From positions 62,316,793 to 62,380,792 of the forward strand of contig CM063501.1 of NCBI GenBank assembly GCA_032207245.1: a stretch of 64,000 bases of DNA, read 5' to 3'. How positions within the stretch are numbered: the stretch's first letter is position 1; every line of letters starts with the position of its first letter. The stretch is from Pardosa pseudoannulata. Lineage: Eukaryota > Arthropoda > Arachnida > Araneae > Lycosidae. Below the pieces are notes generated by a model. That model had not been told where the DNA came from. It saw only the letters and a program-made list of their open reading frames with translations, and did not search any database. Both the position numbers and the translations under genes were made by a program. Positions 1 to 12,900 of the stretch are shown piece after piece.

Positions 1-29
1 TAACAGTATATAAATATGATCAAATTTTA

Positions 30-632
30 TTGATTATTTCCTTTGTAGAATTAATAAAGAGTAAAGGTTTATACCTTGCAGTAAACGACAGGTTACTTAT
101 GGCAAACAAGTGTTTTTATGGGTTGAGAAACCACTTCAAATCCAAATGTATTAATGTTAAAACAAAAATTAATCTATATAAAACCTTAATCAGACCTATT
201 GTTCTACATGGCAGTGAGTGCTGGCCATAAAATAAGTATGAAAAAAGATAAGCTGTCGATTTTTGAGAGAAAAATACTCAGAAAAATCTTTGGAGCAGTT
301 AAACAAAATGATGTCTATAGAATCCAATATAATTATGAAATATACAATAGATTAACAGAACCAGATATTGTCAAAGTTATTAAGTGCATTAGATGGCTGA
401 GAGATCTTTTTAGATATGAAGATTCTAACCCAACTAAACTAGTGACCTTCTCAAAAATTGAAGGCAAGTGAAAAAGAGGAAGACCCCCACACACACACAC
501 ACCAGGTGGACAGATTCTGTAGAGAGGTATTTAAGAAAACTTGAAGACCATCATTGGCGATCTATGGTCTTTGATAGAGTCAGGTGGAGGAAGCTCATGG
601 AGACGCCATTGACCTGTAACAGGCTGTAGTAC
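30..632 (+). pseudogene. 3' end of a non-LTR retrotransposon (LINE) reverse transcriptase ORF, frameshifted
   Basis: Relic of the C-terminal part of a LINE reverse-transcriptase polyprotein. Frame one (30-230) contains the familiar stretch LYKTLIRPIVLHGSECW. Frame two (about 225-471) continues with FERKILRKIFGAV and a WLRDLFRYED stretch, so one frameshift falls near 225. A TGA at 469-471 is followed by Arg/Gly/Pro-rich and Trp-rich coding that decays to about 620, the usual C-terminus of such elements; a short CA run interrupts it at 488-501. The element enters from beyond the left edge, so clade cannot be set. It is inactive because of the frameshift and stop. Family assignment rests on recognisable motifs and not on a search. 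Confidence 0.8.
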
Positions 633-3276
633 TGACGAAGAAGAGTTTATAAACAAAAAACAGGGGGAAGGAAAGAAGTCATTCATTAACAATTAAAACA
701 ATTATTTGTTAAATATTAAAAAAATGAATTATTTATATATAAAATATCGCTTTTGACTCTTGAATGAATGCTATAAACTACAAGTACTACGTCTGATTTG
801 TTGATACAAATGTTTAGGTTGATGCAATATACAGTAATGCCCGGATTTAAAAAGCAATCTAAATGAGCATTAAGCTGGTTCTGTTATAGTTTATAAAAGA
901 TTAAAAAGTGGAAACGTGTTGATGCAATGCAATCGCAATTAGTTGCAACATAAAATTGGAAAATATCGAATGTCAGTAAATTAATTTAAAGATAGCCACT
1001 TTTCAATTATGTCTAAATTATATTCATATCTGTTCATAATATTCAACTTAATCATTCATGCACATTTTACTGGTTGTATTTTAGCGTAACAAAAATAGTA
1101 AAATTTTGGCAGCGTTACAGAAAATGTGGAACATTATAGAGAATCAATACTAGGATTTTATTTCTTCGAGACAATGACCCACAGCGTCACATCATATTTA
1201 TTTTAAAATATTTGAAATGATCTTTATGGGTCCCACATTCTGGCATAAAGCATTAACAAGTCAACTTCAAAAACTTAGAGCACAGAGCCATAGTTCTACA
1301 CTATAATTTTTTACAATAGCTTATAATTTAAAGATCAGAAATGCCATTGGTTCTAATACCAAGTTATATGAAAGTAACTTGTAATAAAAAAAACTTTATT
1401 CGTGTTTTTTTTAAATATTTTGAACATCATTTTAACATTAAAGAATAGTTTGAAAAATCAATTTGTATCTACAGTCTTTATAGGGATTTACTATTTTCAA
1501 TGTTTCAGTATATTCATTGAAAACCAGATATATAAACGATGAAACAAATTTCCAGCAAGACCGCAAGATTATCCAGCAAGATTATACAAGATTATCTAGC
1601 AAAGCCGAGAAAGCAAACAAAGAAAAAACATGACTGTAATAAATATTAGTTAAATTTAAAAAGCATATGTTAATTCCACTTCAGTGGTCAACAAAGTACT
1701 TTTGACTAAAATTTTGAATTTTGATGTTAAATGCTATAAAACGACATATTAAATTTATTCGATAAATATATTTATATTTAAGAGCACTGCCGTATCAGGA
1801 AGGGTTCAAATTCAAATATTATATCCCTACTTTGCAAAGGGCATTTCGATATATGTCACTCAGAAGCCAATGCTAAATCCAGAAAAATTGAGAAAGTGGG
1901 CTTTTTTAATGCATTTTTAAAGCAGTTAATAATAAATCATATAATAACTAAAAGGAATAACATTTATTTCATTTACATTTACAAAATTTAGGAAGTATAA
2001 AATCGGTTTAACCGAACTGGCTTCTTAGTGACTATTAATATTAAAATGGTACTGAACAAGCTAACATCCATTAAAAATCAAGATTCCTTTCACACTTCTC
2101 ATTAAAATAAACATAAAGAAAGAAGTTCAAAAACACTCTTCAAATCGGTTTAATGTAAAAATAAATAAGAATATAAATAAATAAAAACTATCCGAGGACA
2201 TTTGTTGTTCTGAAATATAAATCATTGATTCTTAAGCAACAAAATTCACAAGTGACTCCAATTTTAACAACCTGTCATTAAACTTACTACGCATCATTAG
2301 ATAAAATGGAGTAAATTAAGGTTAATTTACTTTCATCTACTCTTTCGCAACTAACATACCTTGACGTTCTACCTCGACAAGTTAACAATAGAAAATATAG
2401 GACAAAAATAAAATAGCCTCTTGACCATTTAACACTCGTTTCTTTTGATTTGTCAAAATGACAAATAAACTAAAAGTATTTGCACATTTCTTTTATCGTG
2501 CAATCTGCTTAGTCATACAAAAAAAGTTCGTAATTTTTTCACAATTAGATGAAAATGTTTAAGAATGTGGAAATAAATATTAGTCTTAGCTCATTTAGTC
2601 TTAGGTAGCATAATTGCTCTACCAACTGTAGTTACCTGACCAATTACGCAATTTAAGACTAAATGGTCATTTCGAGACTTTCGTAATACAATTTCGCACG
2701 AACTTTTGTGGGGAAATAAAGATCTGGTATCTAATAAAGCTAACATCTATTTAAATATCACCCAAAAGGAAAGTTTAAATTTTCTGCGACATGAATAATA
2801 CAAATCATACGTCAAACATTTTTAATTCTTGTATCTAGCTGCTCAGAAAAAAATATATACAACATTATGTATATATTTCAAAACAGTCAATTTTAAGAAG
2901 CAATAAAATGAGCTATTTCTAATATTCAACAAACTCTTAAGTATTTTAATAATTCTAAACAAACTGAGAAAATTAGGACTTATCGTAAAAAAAAATATTT
3001 AGAAACTGTGTTTGACACAAAATTTTGTTTCCCTACGATTATAAACGTACGCTGCTAAGCTGCGTTTGTTGCACGTTTTAAATAGCAGGTATTTACTAAA
3101 CTACAAATTTGTAACTAAATACAGATGAAAATAATCCTGAGCACATTTGAAAACAATTGTTGAAAATATATTCAGAATATTCAAATTTAAAATAGCACTT
3201 GATATAAATGTACTTTAGAGGGATAGAACCAACCTTTAACACCCCAGTTTTCAGAACTTCATTACAGTTTTGCCTC
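633..3276. other. AT-rich intergenic DNA, no feature recognised
   Basis: No open frame of convincing composition, no RNA gene and no clear repeat was recognised. It holds only short A/T runs. Confidence 0.5.
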
Positions 3277-4537
3277 CATATAACCAGGGTCGGATTTTTT
3301 AATAGGCTAACTAGGCTTCAGCCTAGGGCCTCAAGATCAAGAGGGGCCTATATTCAAATTGTTAACAAAATTAAAATTACACTATTCTAAAAACAGTGAA
3401 CACTGAACCGAAGGGAGAAATTCTGACTAATAAACAAGCTTAAAAGGTAAAATAATTCATATGACTAATAAACAAACATCTGTTGGTTTGTATATAGTAA
3501 ATTGCACCAAAGTACTGTTCATACGTTTTCTGAGTGCCATGGCAAATATTGACGTGCCTTATGCTACTAAGCTCTGGTTTGTTCTTGCATAAATAAAGTG
3601 CAGATTGGAATAGACAAACGGACAGACGTATTGATATCCCAACCTTTGGTTATATTCGTGTTACTTCGATAATATGAAACACTTGTTAATGTTATTAGAA
3701 AAGATTCTTATTTTAGAATTGTACTAGAGATTGGTCATTTTCCAGACTTAAAAATATCAAAAATCAATTAAGAAGCACAATGACCCAGACGAGGTTGTCT
3801 TCATTGAGTATTTTGTGTATCGATAATGAGACCTTCAGAAAAATAGATTTTGATGAACTTATAGAAAAATTACGTGTGAAAAAGTTAAGAAAGATATTCT
3901 TCTAATGTACAATTTTGTTTTAAATGTGTACTTGGATTGAATCAGTTCTTAAATAAAATAATTATTAACATAAAATTTAATAGGATATACAATTTGATAT
4001 TTTCTTTTTTGTGATCAGGGTTTTGTTTGAATAAAGTATCTTTTTGGTTCAGTTTTAAACTTAAAATTCATAATAATTCATAATTGAACTTTAAATGCGA
4101 ATTATTATGAAACAATTTTATCTGAATTGAATTTGGTTTAATCTTCGATGTGTTGAATATATTTAATTTAATTTTATGGATAATTTTTACTGCGTATTTT
4201 ATTATCATAGTCAAAGATTTTCATTATTTAAATTTTGTTTCTTTGTAAATGTTGTGTGTTATGTTTGGTTAACTATTGGTACAAGTACTATATATGGTGC
4301 TCAGAATAAATGTACAAATAAATGTTTCGTACTTTTTTATTTATTATCCGTGCCACATTTTTTATAAAGGTTAGTATTAATCAAGACATGTTTCATTTAA
4401 CATATTGATATATATCACAGTTACGATGTATTTTATTATCTCTTACGTAATTTACAAACTTAAAAATGGGAGGAGAAAGGGCCTCAAGAGAGGAAGTCTA
4501 GGGCCTCCTTTCATGTAAATCCGGCCCGGCATATAAG
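3277..4537. mobile_element. non-autonomous hAT-type DNA transposon with 8-bp target site duplication
   Basis: Terminal inverted repeats face each other at 3285 (CAGGGTCGGATTT) and 4529 (AAATCCGGCCCGG), matching at nearly all positions. They are flanked by an 8-bp direct repeat, catataac at 3277-3284 and catataag at 4530-4537, with one mismatch. An 8-bp duplication with CAGGG-type ends is typical of the hAT superfamily. The inside carries subterminal 'agggcct' blocks near both ends (3317-3350 and about 4476-4508) and no transposase frame, so it would have to be moved by a relative elsewhere. Length without the duplication is 1245 bp. Several ORFs inside it are fortuitous. Confidence 0.78.
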
Positions 4538-5686
4538 ACTTAAACACGCATATTTTGCCCCGACTACACATCCAGTATATTAGTCAAAAGTGAAGGGAGC
4601 TAAAGTAATTAAAATTTAGAGTCATGGGTAATATCTCTAAATTTTACCAGAGTGAACAAAAGTGTTATGCAAAAGTCATAATGCAATGATATATTGTGCT
4701 CAAACAAACTGAAAAAAAATCCAAGTAATATTTTAAAGATCTGACAATGAGGATATCGGAAATAATTTCAAATTTTGTTTATAATTAAATTTTACTACAA
4801 AATATACAGACAAACAATAAAATGAAATTTTCCAGCCTGTCAAGCATGAAAGCGATGGAGTCATTTAAAAAAAATGAGGACAGGAGAATAAAAGAAACAT
4901 TTTTGGTGATGTTTTTTAATCAAGAATAACGATTTTGATGTGAGAAAGGGGAAAACCTCATAATATCTCCCTGGATTTCCCAGTGTTCGTCATTCTTAAC
5001 TTGAAAAGTTTGTCTAATTCTGTAAATATTCTTTGGAGTGCGATTATGGATCATTTGTTTATACTAAAGCACTTTGAAGGAAATTGGGAAAGAACAAAAT
5101 TAAATTTTCATTTACAAAAAATAAATTTTTTAAAAATCTTTTTTAAAATCCTTACGGTTTTTAATGGAGAATGTAAATACTCTTGATTTTTGCTTTACAG
5201 CAAAATAAAAAATACTGGAATATTTGCTATTGTGGTAAATCTAAAGGCGAAGACATTTATCCGATTTTATCCCACGCCGAACATACGCGACATGTTTTTC
5301 TCTGAAAACAACTGAAACTGGTGAAATTAAATCAAAATATTCCATTTGCAAGTAAAACGTGACCAAGAATAACGCGAAATGCCAGTTTTTTAGTCATTAA
5401 AAGTTGGCATTACTTCAAATAGTTTCAAGGAAGCAGGTGACGAAAGACTTATCCCACAATGCATATGCACCAACGCTGTGTCAAAACAAAAAACCAGATA
5501 CAAGACTGTGACAGTCGGTTTTTACAGCAGATCAAAAGTAAATAACAAGTAGACAACAGATAAAAGTCACAAGTCAATTTATACAAATTAGCGTAATGTT
5601 TGTGTCAGTCGAAACTCAAACAGCTATGGATCGGATGAAAATAATAAAACAATCGTAAAGAATGTTTAGATAAACATCATTGCTTG

Positions 5687-5725
<39 letters not shown>

Positions 5726-6600
5726 TACAAAACATAAACTATTCCAAAATATTATTTAACATATACTCAAAACATTTATACTCAAACTTTTTAAATCTTA
5801 TTTTTATTGTAAACAATAATAGATAAATATTCCACCAACTGTAAAAGTTTTTAGATAGTAGAAAGATCTCTTATTTATATGTCGTCAAAATGCTATTTCA
5901 ATTTATTATTAATCCTTAAAAATATTCTGAAAAGATGAACAATTAATATAAACAAATCTTAAATCATAAAGAATTTTTTTTAAAAAATAAAAAAAAACTT
6001 CATGTTCATCAAACTTTATTATTATTGGGATTTATTCTTCATTTTAGGTAATTAGTTGACAGTTTTATTTATAGTTAAAGCTTAAACATATATTGCGATA
6101 TTTCATACAATTTCATTTCAATATTATTTCTAGTTTGCCGGTAACTATGTAGTTGGATTATAACATAACGTATACTGTATATACAAAAATATATCGTAAC
6201 ATAAAAGATCTTTTATTTATGATTCAATCGTTTAGACTTTTTTAGTACAGTTAGAAAATAATTTCGAAAACTTGTGGAAGTAAAACAAAATTGAGTAATA
6301 ACTGTCAAAACAACTTTTAACATTTATAATGTTTTAAGAATCACAGAAATATACTGGTATTTTTACTGGTGTTTTTTTCTTTGGGAATAAACAAATGATA
6401 AGTGAAAAATAAAAATAATTTCAGTACTTTTTAAATAACTAAAATGTAAGTTAAACCGCTAGGATAGTAATCGGAAGATATGGTTGAATTAAAATAATAT
6501 TTATCAGTACTACTGCAATTTTATAAGAAATTTCATAATTCAAATGTTATTTTTATTAGCACAAAAATATTGTTTTTCCTTAAAATTATTAAATCTAAAT
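4538..6600. other. AT-rich intergenic DNA with one trinucleotide microsatellite
   Basis: No gene recognised. The only distinct element is the TAA repeat at 5689-5724. If the candidate minus-strand exon at 6633-6740 is real, this would be its intron. Confidence 0.45.
5689..5724. repeat. (TAA)n microsatellite
   Basis: About twelve uninterrupted TAA units. Confidence 0.95.
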
Positions 6601-6632
6601 TAAAAATAAATTTTAAAAACGTGTTTTCTTAC

Positions 6633-6740
6633 CTTAAATTGCTTTGGATTATTTATCAAATTATATCCGGCCATCGTCGACTTATTTCTCTTCGGCGATT
6701 CCTTTCTCTCGCAATAAACTTTCTGGTTATTCAGCCCCAT
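6633..6740 (-). CDS. candidate first coding exon of an unidentified gene
   Basis: On the minus strand an ATG at 6740 opens 36 codons (MGLNNQKVYCERK... to ...NPKQFK) that end exactly at a strong splice donor, AAG|GTAAGA, at 6632-6633. The block 6640-6860 is clearly less AT-rich than its surroundings, and upstream (plus 6855-6860) there is a TGACGT CRE-like site, as expected of a promoter and first exon. The frame stays open further upstream to 6905, so a longer start is possible. The peptide is basic and matches no family I recognise. No downstream exon was found between 1 and 6600, so the rest of the gene would lie beyond the left edge. Alternative: a chance open frame in a GC-richer repeat. 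Confidence 0.4.
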
Positions 6741-6900
6741 ACCGAAAACAGAACTTGCCGGGACCGTATGTTTCTTGAAAATAACTCCATTTCCTCCAGT
6801 CTGCCATTTGCTCGACCGTCGGCCTTGAGCGCACAGGATTCTGGGAAGAAGATGACGTAATAACAATGGAAGTGTGTTCACCTGAGAATATCGGAAGATC
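6741..6900 (-). promoter_or_regulatory. possible promoter/5' UTR with CRE-like site
   Basis: GC-richer stretch directly upstream of the candidate exon. It includes a TGACGT motif at about 6853-6858 and CpG dinucleotides that are rare in the surrounding DNA. Inferred from position only. Confidence 0.25.
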
Positions 6901-7743
6901 GGCATCGTTGATTATTTACTAATTCACACAATATTAAATCTTAGCGTCTGATTTATTAAGTATACAAATAAAATATTTTCTTAAATTATAATTTATTCTT
7001 CTCTTTTCATATATTTCCATTTGCATCAGAGTTCCGAGAGGAGTTACATTTCCCGGTTACATACAATATCATATGAAAGGATATTCCAAAGGACGTAAGA
7101 GACAAATCAATAAAGCTGGTGGGCGCTAGAAACTACCCCAGTCTTCTCCGAGACCAGCGCCCTCACGTGGAGTAAAAATAGAGCAAGACTTAGGATTGGG
7201 ATGTGCTACGATCTGGCGAAAATCCAGACCAAAAAGATATATTTCTTTTTTGCATGGAAAGCTGCAATATTCCCGAGAGAGAAAAAAAAAACCATTCCAG
7301 AAAATTTTGTAACTAATGGCTAGATATTACAACACATACCGGCAAATATTTGGGAATCTCCTTCCTGTTAAATATATGAAGACCCTTTCAAGAGTTTTTA
7401 AATAGCGCGAATATAAAAAGCAATCATCTTTAAATATTTGTGAGACAGTTAATAACTTGGAATCATACTGAATTTCTTTGCAGTAGAAAGAGCGAAAATA
7501 AAAATAAAAATATTTGTCAGGAGTGATAAATTGAGTTTAATATTAAATAACTTTCATGAATATTTTTATTACACTTTCACAAAAAATATATATTTAATAA
7601 ACATGTTTTTGTAAACTCAAAAAAATTATTATTCGTTTTACGATGAAAAGGTTTGCCATTTAACCCAAAGTTGAGTTCCATTGAAGAGTTAATATAGTGG
7701 TTCTTGGATTTTTTTTTTGTCTGTCAGGTCCCTTTTTGAATCT

Positions 7744-7885
7744 GTCGGACGATGACCGAATGGTAGGGCACTGCTTTTCGGTCAGAATCGAATCCTGCTG
7801 CTAGCATGGATGTTTGTAGCCATTCAGAATCGGCTTTAAGCAGTAAGTCCCGGTTTCATTAGCCCTAGTGTCAAAAAAATGGCTG
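7744..7885 (+). repeat. tRNA-derived SINE, degraded copy
   Basis: Shares the order of the intact copy at 15260-15437: a tRNA-like head (gacgatgaccgaatggtagg, box B-like 'tcgaatcc'), then 'cggctttaagcagtaagtcc', then 'cattagccct'. The tail is lost. Confidence 0.75.
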
Positions 7886-8081
7886 ACCATAGCCCTCTCA
7901 TTCTGATTTTCATCTTTTCCAAAACCCCTCACAGTAAATTTTGTCAAATAACTCTAATTAAATAGTTAATACTTTATGATTATTTTCTATTTGTAACAAT
8001 TCAGTTTGGCTTAAAAACATATATATGTAATTATCATTATATTTTGTCATGCCCTTGTCAGGTTTCCCCAAAGATCTCGAA

Positions 8082-8195
8082 CCGAACGATGACCGAATGT
8101 TTAAGGCGCTGCTCTTCGGAAACAGAGTATATAGGTTCGAATCCCACCACCGGAATAGATGTCATTAGCCTTTCGGAATCGGCATTAATAAGTAG
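8082..8195 (+). repeat. tRNA-derived SINE, partial diverged copy
   Basis: The tRNA-like head 'gaacgatgaccgaatg' and box B 'ggttcgaatccc' are clear, followed by 'cggaatcggcattaa'. The 3' half is replaced by unrelated sequence. Confidence 0.7.
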
Positions 8196-8438
8196 AGTGG
8201 CTTACCCAAAAATTAATTTTTGGGTGGTGCATATTGTCATTCCCAACAAGGGCAACCATATGGAAAGCGCAGAAGGGGCTTGACCTCCCCTCATTTTGTA
8301 AAGTCAGTTCTTTAAACTAAATTTAACACTTAAATATGAAAATGCAACACATGCATACACACATTTTTATCTCAGACCCCCCCCCTCATAAATTCTCTCA
8401 TATAGGCGCCTATAATTGTCGTGAAAAAATAGACTTCT

Positions 8439-8965
8439 TTAACACATTGTACGCTAGACACGTACTAATACGTTTTCTGACGATTCATACTTGAGCGGGG
8501 GTCACGTACTCGTACGGGTTAGTGTAACAACATGGTTTGTTTATGGATACAAAAATAACGGTATATACAGGAAAACGAAGCCGAATGTTCTTATCTACTA
8601 CATAGATTCTGGAAAAATTAAGACAAATAAGAACTAGTTTTTACATCAGTCGATGCGGAACCACAGAACGGGAAATTATTAAAACTATATACTACTATTT
8701 CTATTTGATTTTTCATATTTACGATACTATTAAAAATTTATCCACTAAAAAATATATTTTTTGTTTACAAAAATCTTATGGTTGTTATTTATATATTTCT
8801 ATTTATATATTTGTTTATATGTTTCAATATAAAATACGAAAAGTTGATTAAAAAAATAAATAATTTTCGATTTAATGAGATTTAACTGAATAACTAAATT
8901 TACGCACAAAACGCCCGCTTCCGGTACAATTCCGCTGCTAAATGTACCCGCACACAATGTGTTAA
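8439..8965 (+). mobile_element. TTAA-flanked MITE, family A copy 1 (piggyBac-type)
   Basis: Flanked by TTAA at 8439-8442 and 8962-8965, the target duplication of piggyBac elements. Ends are CACATTGTACGC and GCACACAATGTG, inverted relative to one another. It is the same element as 44473-45001, which is in the opposite orientation and shows the termini better preserved. No coding capacity. Palindromic subterminal motifs around cgtactaGtacg are present in degraded form (about 8459-8515). Confidence 0.8.
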
Positions 8966-9243
8966 TTTAGTATTATCATTATGTAAAAACTAAAGAACAT
9001 TATATAAATCTAATTTCTCCGTTGTAAAACAATTCATGAACTGGTATAATTTTTACTAAGTTATAAAAATTAGACAAGTCTGGCCATTTAAGAAAAATGA
9101 TAGAGATAGTATAAAAACAAATTTTTTTTACTCAGAATTGATAGAATCCTGTATCATTGAAAATTGATAAAATACTATTTAATGATTGAAAAAAAAGTTA
9201 ACCTCATCCTCCATGGGTACGAATCTGAATCAGTAGATCCTAT

Positions 9244-9296
9244 TCTCATTATAGCCCCGAGTTGCAAAATAGTAAACCGTAGAGCTCCAAATCAAG
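9244..9296 (+). repeat. SINE 3' fragment
   Basis: Holds only the tail block: 'agccccgagttgcaaaatagtaaaccgtag' in slightly changed form, then 'agctccaaatcaa'. Confidence 0.6.
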
Positions 9297-9750
9297 ATAA
9301 TTAAATGTGGCCCATGGATTTAATATGTAACTATAGTCTAAATTGTGTTTGTGTTTCATTTTTTGAACCACTCACGGTACATGAGGAACAACTGGAACAC
9401 TCCAGGTTTCCGCAGACGATAGTCTGTAGACCACTGCTATAGCGTGTCGCGTTACTGAATTAAAATATTCGAAGGGATGGCTCGACGTACCAGCAACACA
9501 GACTGTTGTCCCAGTCGTCATTAGGGATATTTAAAATGAAATGCGAAATATCGTAATTATATTCTTTCACTCTCTTATCTGAACTAAATACAGCTTAAGA
9601 ATCATTTCCTGAAGATATCAAGCTTCAGTAGAAGACGATAAGTTCATAAATGCTAATTAGTTACAGGATGTGTCAAACGTGTGGACTGCATTAAGAATAA
9701 TGCTTACCATACCTAATACTGTAGCCGCTGGTAATGGAAGCTTTAATAAA

Positions 9751-9874
9751 CCTTTCCATTCATTTTCATGTTTACAACAGCCAATAGACAAACAATAAAC
9801 TGCCCTTCCGTTTGAAACTAAAGACAGAATTGCCATAATTTGAGAATTTGCCCTACTGCGCAAAATCGCCTTAT
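9751..9874 (-). repeat. dispersed repeat X, copy 1 (conserved short open frame)
   Basis: Read on the minus strand it begins at 'ataaggcgatttt' and matches 31248-31406 (minus) and 49593-49770 (plus) closely for about 120 bp. The shared part includes an open frame with the peptide VSNGRAVYCLSIGCC. Past the shared part this copy diverges. Family unknown. Confidence 0.7.
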
Positions 9875-10252
9875 AAGTCATTCTTGTCTCGAGGAAAAAT
9901 TAAGTGTTTGACAATTTTATCTATAGAAAATTGAGAAAGATATAAATATCGATATAATAAGATAGCTTGACAGAAAAACACTTTAAGTAGGCAAATTGTC
10001 CATATAGGTAAGACATCTATTGGCTGATTAATTGTCCCGACAATTGATAGTAAAAAATATTGTTTGATGTTTATAAAAAAAGAAACCAATAAAAAATAAG
10101 TAATTTTTCATAACTTTTGTTTTTTTCCTTATAAAAATTTTAATTGTTATATACTTAACCTATCAATATCTGGAATCCATTTTCAGGAACAGTTTAAAAA
10201 ATATTTTATTCAATTTCTTTACAACGATTTTTTCTTTTTACAGAACTTAAAT

Positions 10253-10290
10253 AGCAAAACAGTAAACTGTAGCGATTCAAACCAACTCAA
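10253..10290 (+). repeat. SINE tail fragment
   Basis: 'agcaaaacagtaaactgtagcgattcaaacca' corresponds to the last 35 bases of the SINE. Confidence 0.5.
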
Positions 10291-12269
10291 CAATCCTGGC
10301 CTTCGGGGCCAGAGTGTACAGGAATTTTAACTTCACTCTTGTGAGTGCAAAGTAATAAAAAAAAAATATATATATATTTTCAGTTATTTTATTAAGGTGG
10401 CTCATTGCCGACTATATAGTATTCCATATGCTCGATGTTCACATATTACGAAAGTATCTCTGCGATAGATGGTTTACATTGAGAATGCCTTGTAATGATT
10501 TTTAAGCACAGGATAGAACAGGAAATCTCAATAAATTCCAAAAGACGTAATTCTAAGAATTTTCCGCTATGTCACGTGGTAAAATTTATCTAAAGAGATC
10601 TATAAATGTTCAAACCATCCACCCAAAAGAATATTTTATCTCTTGGTTAACAATCATCCTAAAGAATTCAATAAGGTCGATACCCATTTTACCTGAGTCA
10701 CTTGAAAAATATTTCTTATAGGTCTTCCAACAATTAATTAACTTATATATACATAAAAAAATCTTTTGATCTTATATCTCTTTCTAAAATATAATTTAGT
10801 ATCAGTGTCTGGAAATAAACAATTAAATTTTACTTTTAATTTCATATATTTGTTCTACCTTTATTTTCTCGTACGCGATGAGAAAGCATAGTTTAGTAGA
10901 GGACCTCGAATCCGGACTCCCAAAATTTGGAATAGCCCAAAATTACATACATTTTCCTAACTGTCAGCTTCTTAAATTATAAATTTTATATATTATAATT
11001 TAAAATAGGATTTTTTTATTTGTTTGTATCTACGCATACAATTTATTAATTAGTTAAATTTTGTACCTTATAACTTACAATTTTCAAAACTGAAATAGCA
11101 GCCTAACGATTGTACTTGTAACGGTTGCTGGAGGTAAAGTTGTTCCTTGTTTATTCGTTTCAAATATAAAGTTCCCGTACTCCAGTTGTTAAAATAGAAG
11201 CAAAAACACGGAAGGACTGTCAAAAGAGGCATTCAAGCGAGTGTTTAATAAGAACAAATTGGTCAAGACACTAATGCATTAATAATACAATTCCGAACCC
11301 AAAATGACAATTTCACATCTTCATTCTCATAGGATTTTACACGTTTATAGTAATTAATACGCATCTAATGAGATCTGCAAACGAATTTCGAAAGCAATAG
11401 GTTCACAAATTCCCAGAATGGTGCTTGAGGGCTAGGAGGGTGTCAATTTTAATTTTTTTTACATATAAACAAAATTTGTAAGGATCTTAAAATCGGAATC
11501 CCTAAGGTCCAAGCAATTCCGAAATTGGGGCTCTGTATTATAATCGCATACATAAAAATTGAACTATTTTCTCACATATGTAGAAAAAATACTGCAATCA
11601 TTAGAAACTTAAACCATCCAAAAAATTTTAATAACTCTTTAAATACACATACACACACAGACAATAAGTCGAAGAATTTTTAAATTGTGATTTTTTTTTT
11701 TTTTTTTTTTTTTGTATGTGTCCCCGTTTGTGCACGATAACTCAGCTAAATGGATTTGACACGAATTTTTCATACAAAAAAAATCAATTCTCTGACTTTG
11801 GGTCTAATCTATCAGCAGCAAGAGATACTTTACTTAAAACCGTGTTTCGATTTTGCAAGGTACAGTATTGTTGCCAATGTTTGACCATTTGCCCTCATGG
11901 TCATTTTGAATGTTTATAGTCTGTTTTAATGGATGTCGACTGAAAACTTTGGCTTGAATCGGTATGTGGTCACAGAGCTTTTTATAAGAAACTCAGCAAA
12001 AGGCTCTAATCCCTTGTGGTTGAAGTACCGTGTGGCTATAAATAAACTTTCCCTATAAATGGCATCCTACAGTGCAAACGGGTGAAAGGAATGCAACGAA
12101 GTTTTGTAAATGGGCTATACTCGAGATGCGCCCACGAATTTTGGAAAACTAAAATTAACTACAAAATGTGCACCAGAGAGCGGGAAAACATGTTTTTTAG
12201 GGAAAAACATGAAATTTAACACAATAAATTACTATAACGGAATACAGAAACTATATTAACATTTATTGA
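10291..12269. other. intergenic DNA, nothing recognised apart from a T run
   Basis: No convincing gene or classified repeat. A 23-base poly-T at 11691-11713 is the only low-complexity feature. Confidence 0.45.
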
Positions 12270-12284
12270 CTAGTTTCTTATCAC

Positions 12285-12900
12285 CATATCCTCGAACCAT
12301 ATTAAGTAAAGGTAAGAGATAATCAAAAACAGGCCAGTTTGCAAAAATAAGAACAGATTAGTACGAAATTGCACGAGAGAAGCAATTGTTAATCGGGACA
12401 ATGTAGGGAAAGATGCTCCACGTGACCACCCTATGTGCTCAGCAGCAGATCGTAACTGATCAGTTGTGAGGCTTCGCACTTGAAGCGTTATGGAGTCCTT
12501 TAAGTCATTCAACACCGCCTCGATACATCAGACATTTTAAATATTGCCATAACCAGAAATCTCAAGGAGTCAGATAGGGTGAATGTGGAGGCCCTGGATT
12601 AAGAAAGGAGTTACTAATAACACTTTCCTCTGTTAAGTATTGGAGCAATAGCGCCTTCACAGACCCATGGTTTCGCAGACCTGGAAGAGTCTGATACATC
12701 TACAACCTCTTCTAGGTTGAACTCTTCATTTCCCCGTCTCTAAAAATCTTTTAAACATAGCCCGAATACCTTTAGTAGACATTGGTCCAAGTCGTAAGTT
12801 CTTTCTACGACGAAATTCAAGATTTGCAGCAGAAGCATTCTCCTTATTTTCGTAAAACAGCTTCACCAGTAACGCACTTCAACTAAAGAGACTATTAGTA
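12285..12900 (-). pseudogene. mariner/Tc-superfamily transposase relic, internally deleted
   Basis: Minus-strand translation from about 12890 downwards gives FYENKENASAANLEFRRRKN and then RLGPMSTKGIRAMFKRF, the N-terminal helix-turn-helix part of a DDE transposase family common in arthropods. Further on (about 12620-12480) comes NPGPPHSPYLTP, then DFWLWQYLK and MYRGGVE, the C-terminal motif around the last catalytic residue, and then ITLQVRSLTTDQLRSAAEHI. The middle of the catalytic domain is missing, and stops and frameshifts separate the blocks, so the protein is dead. Assignment is from motif recognition. Confidence 0.7.

Noticed and set aside
7115..7175. Inverted gggcgct/agcgccc pair
   Set aside because: Only 7 bp each and no wider structure or repeat boundary was seen.
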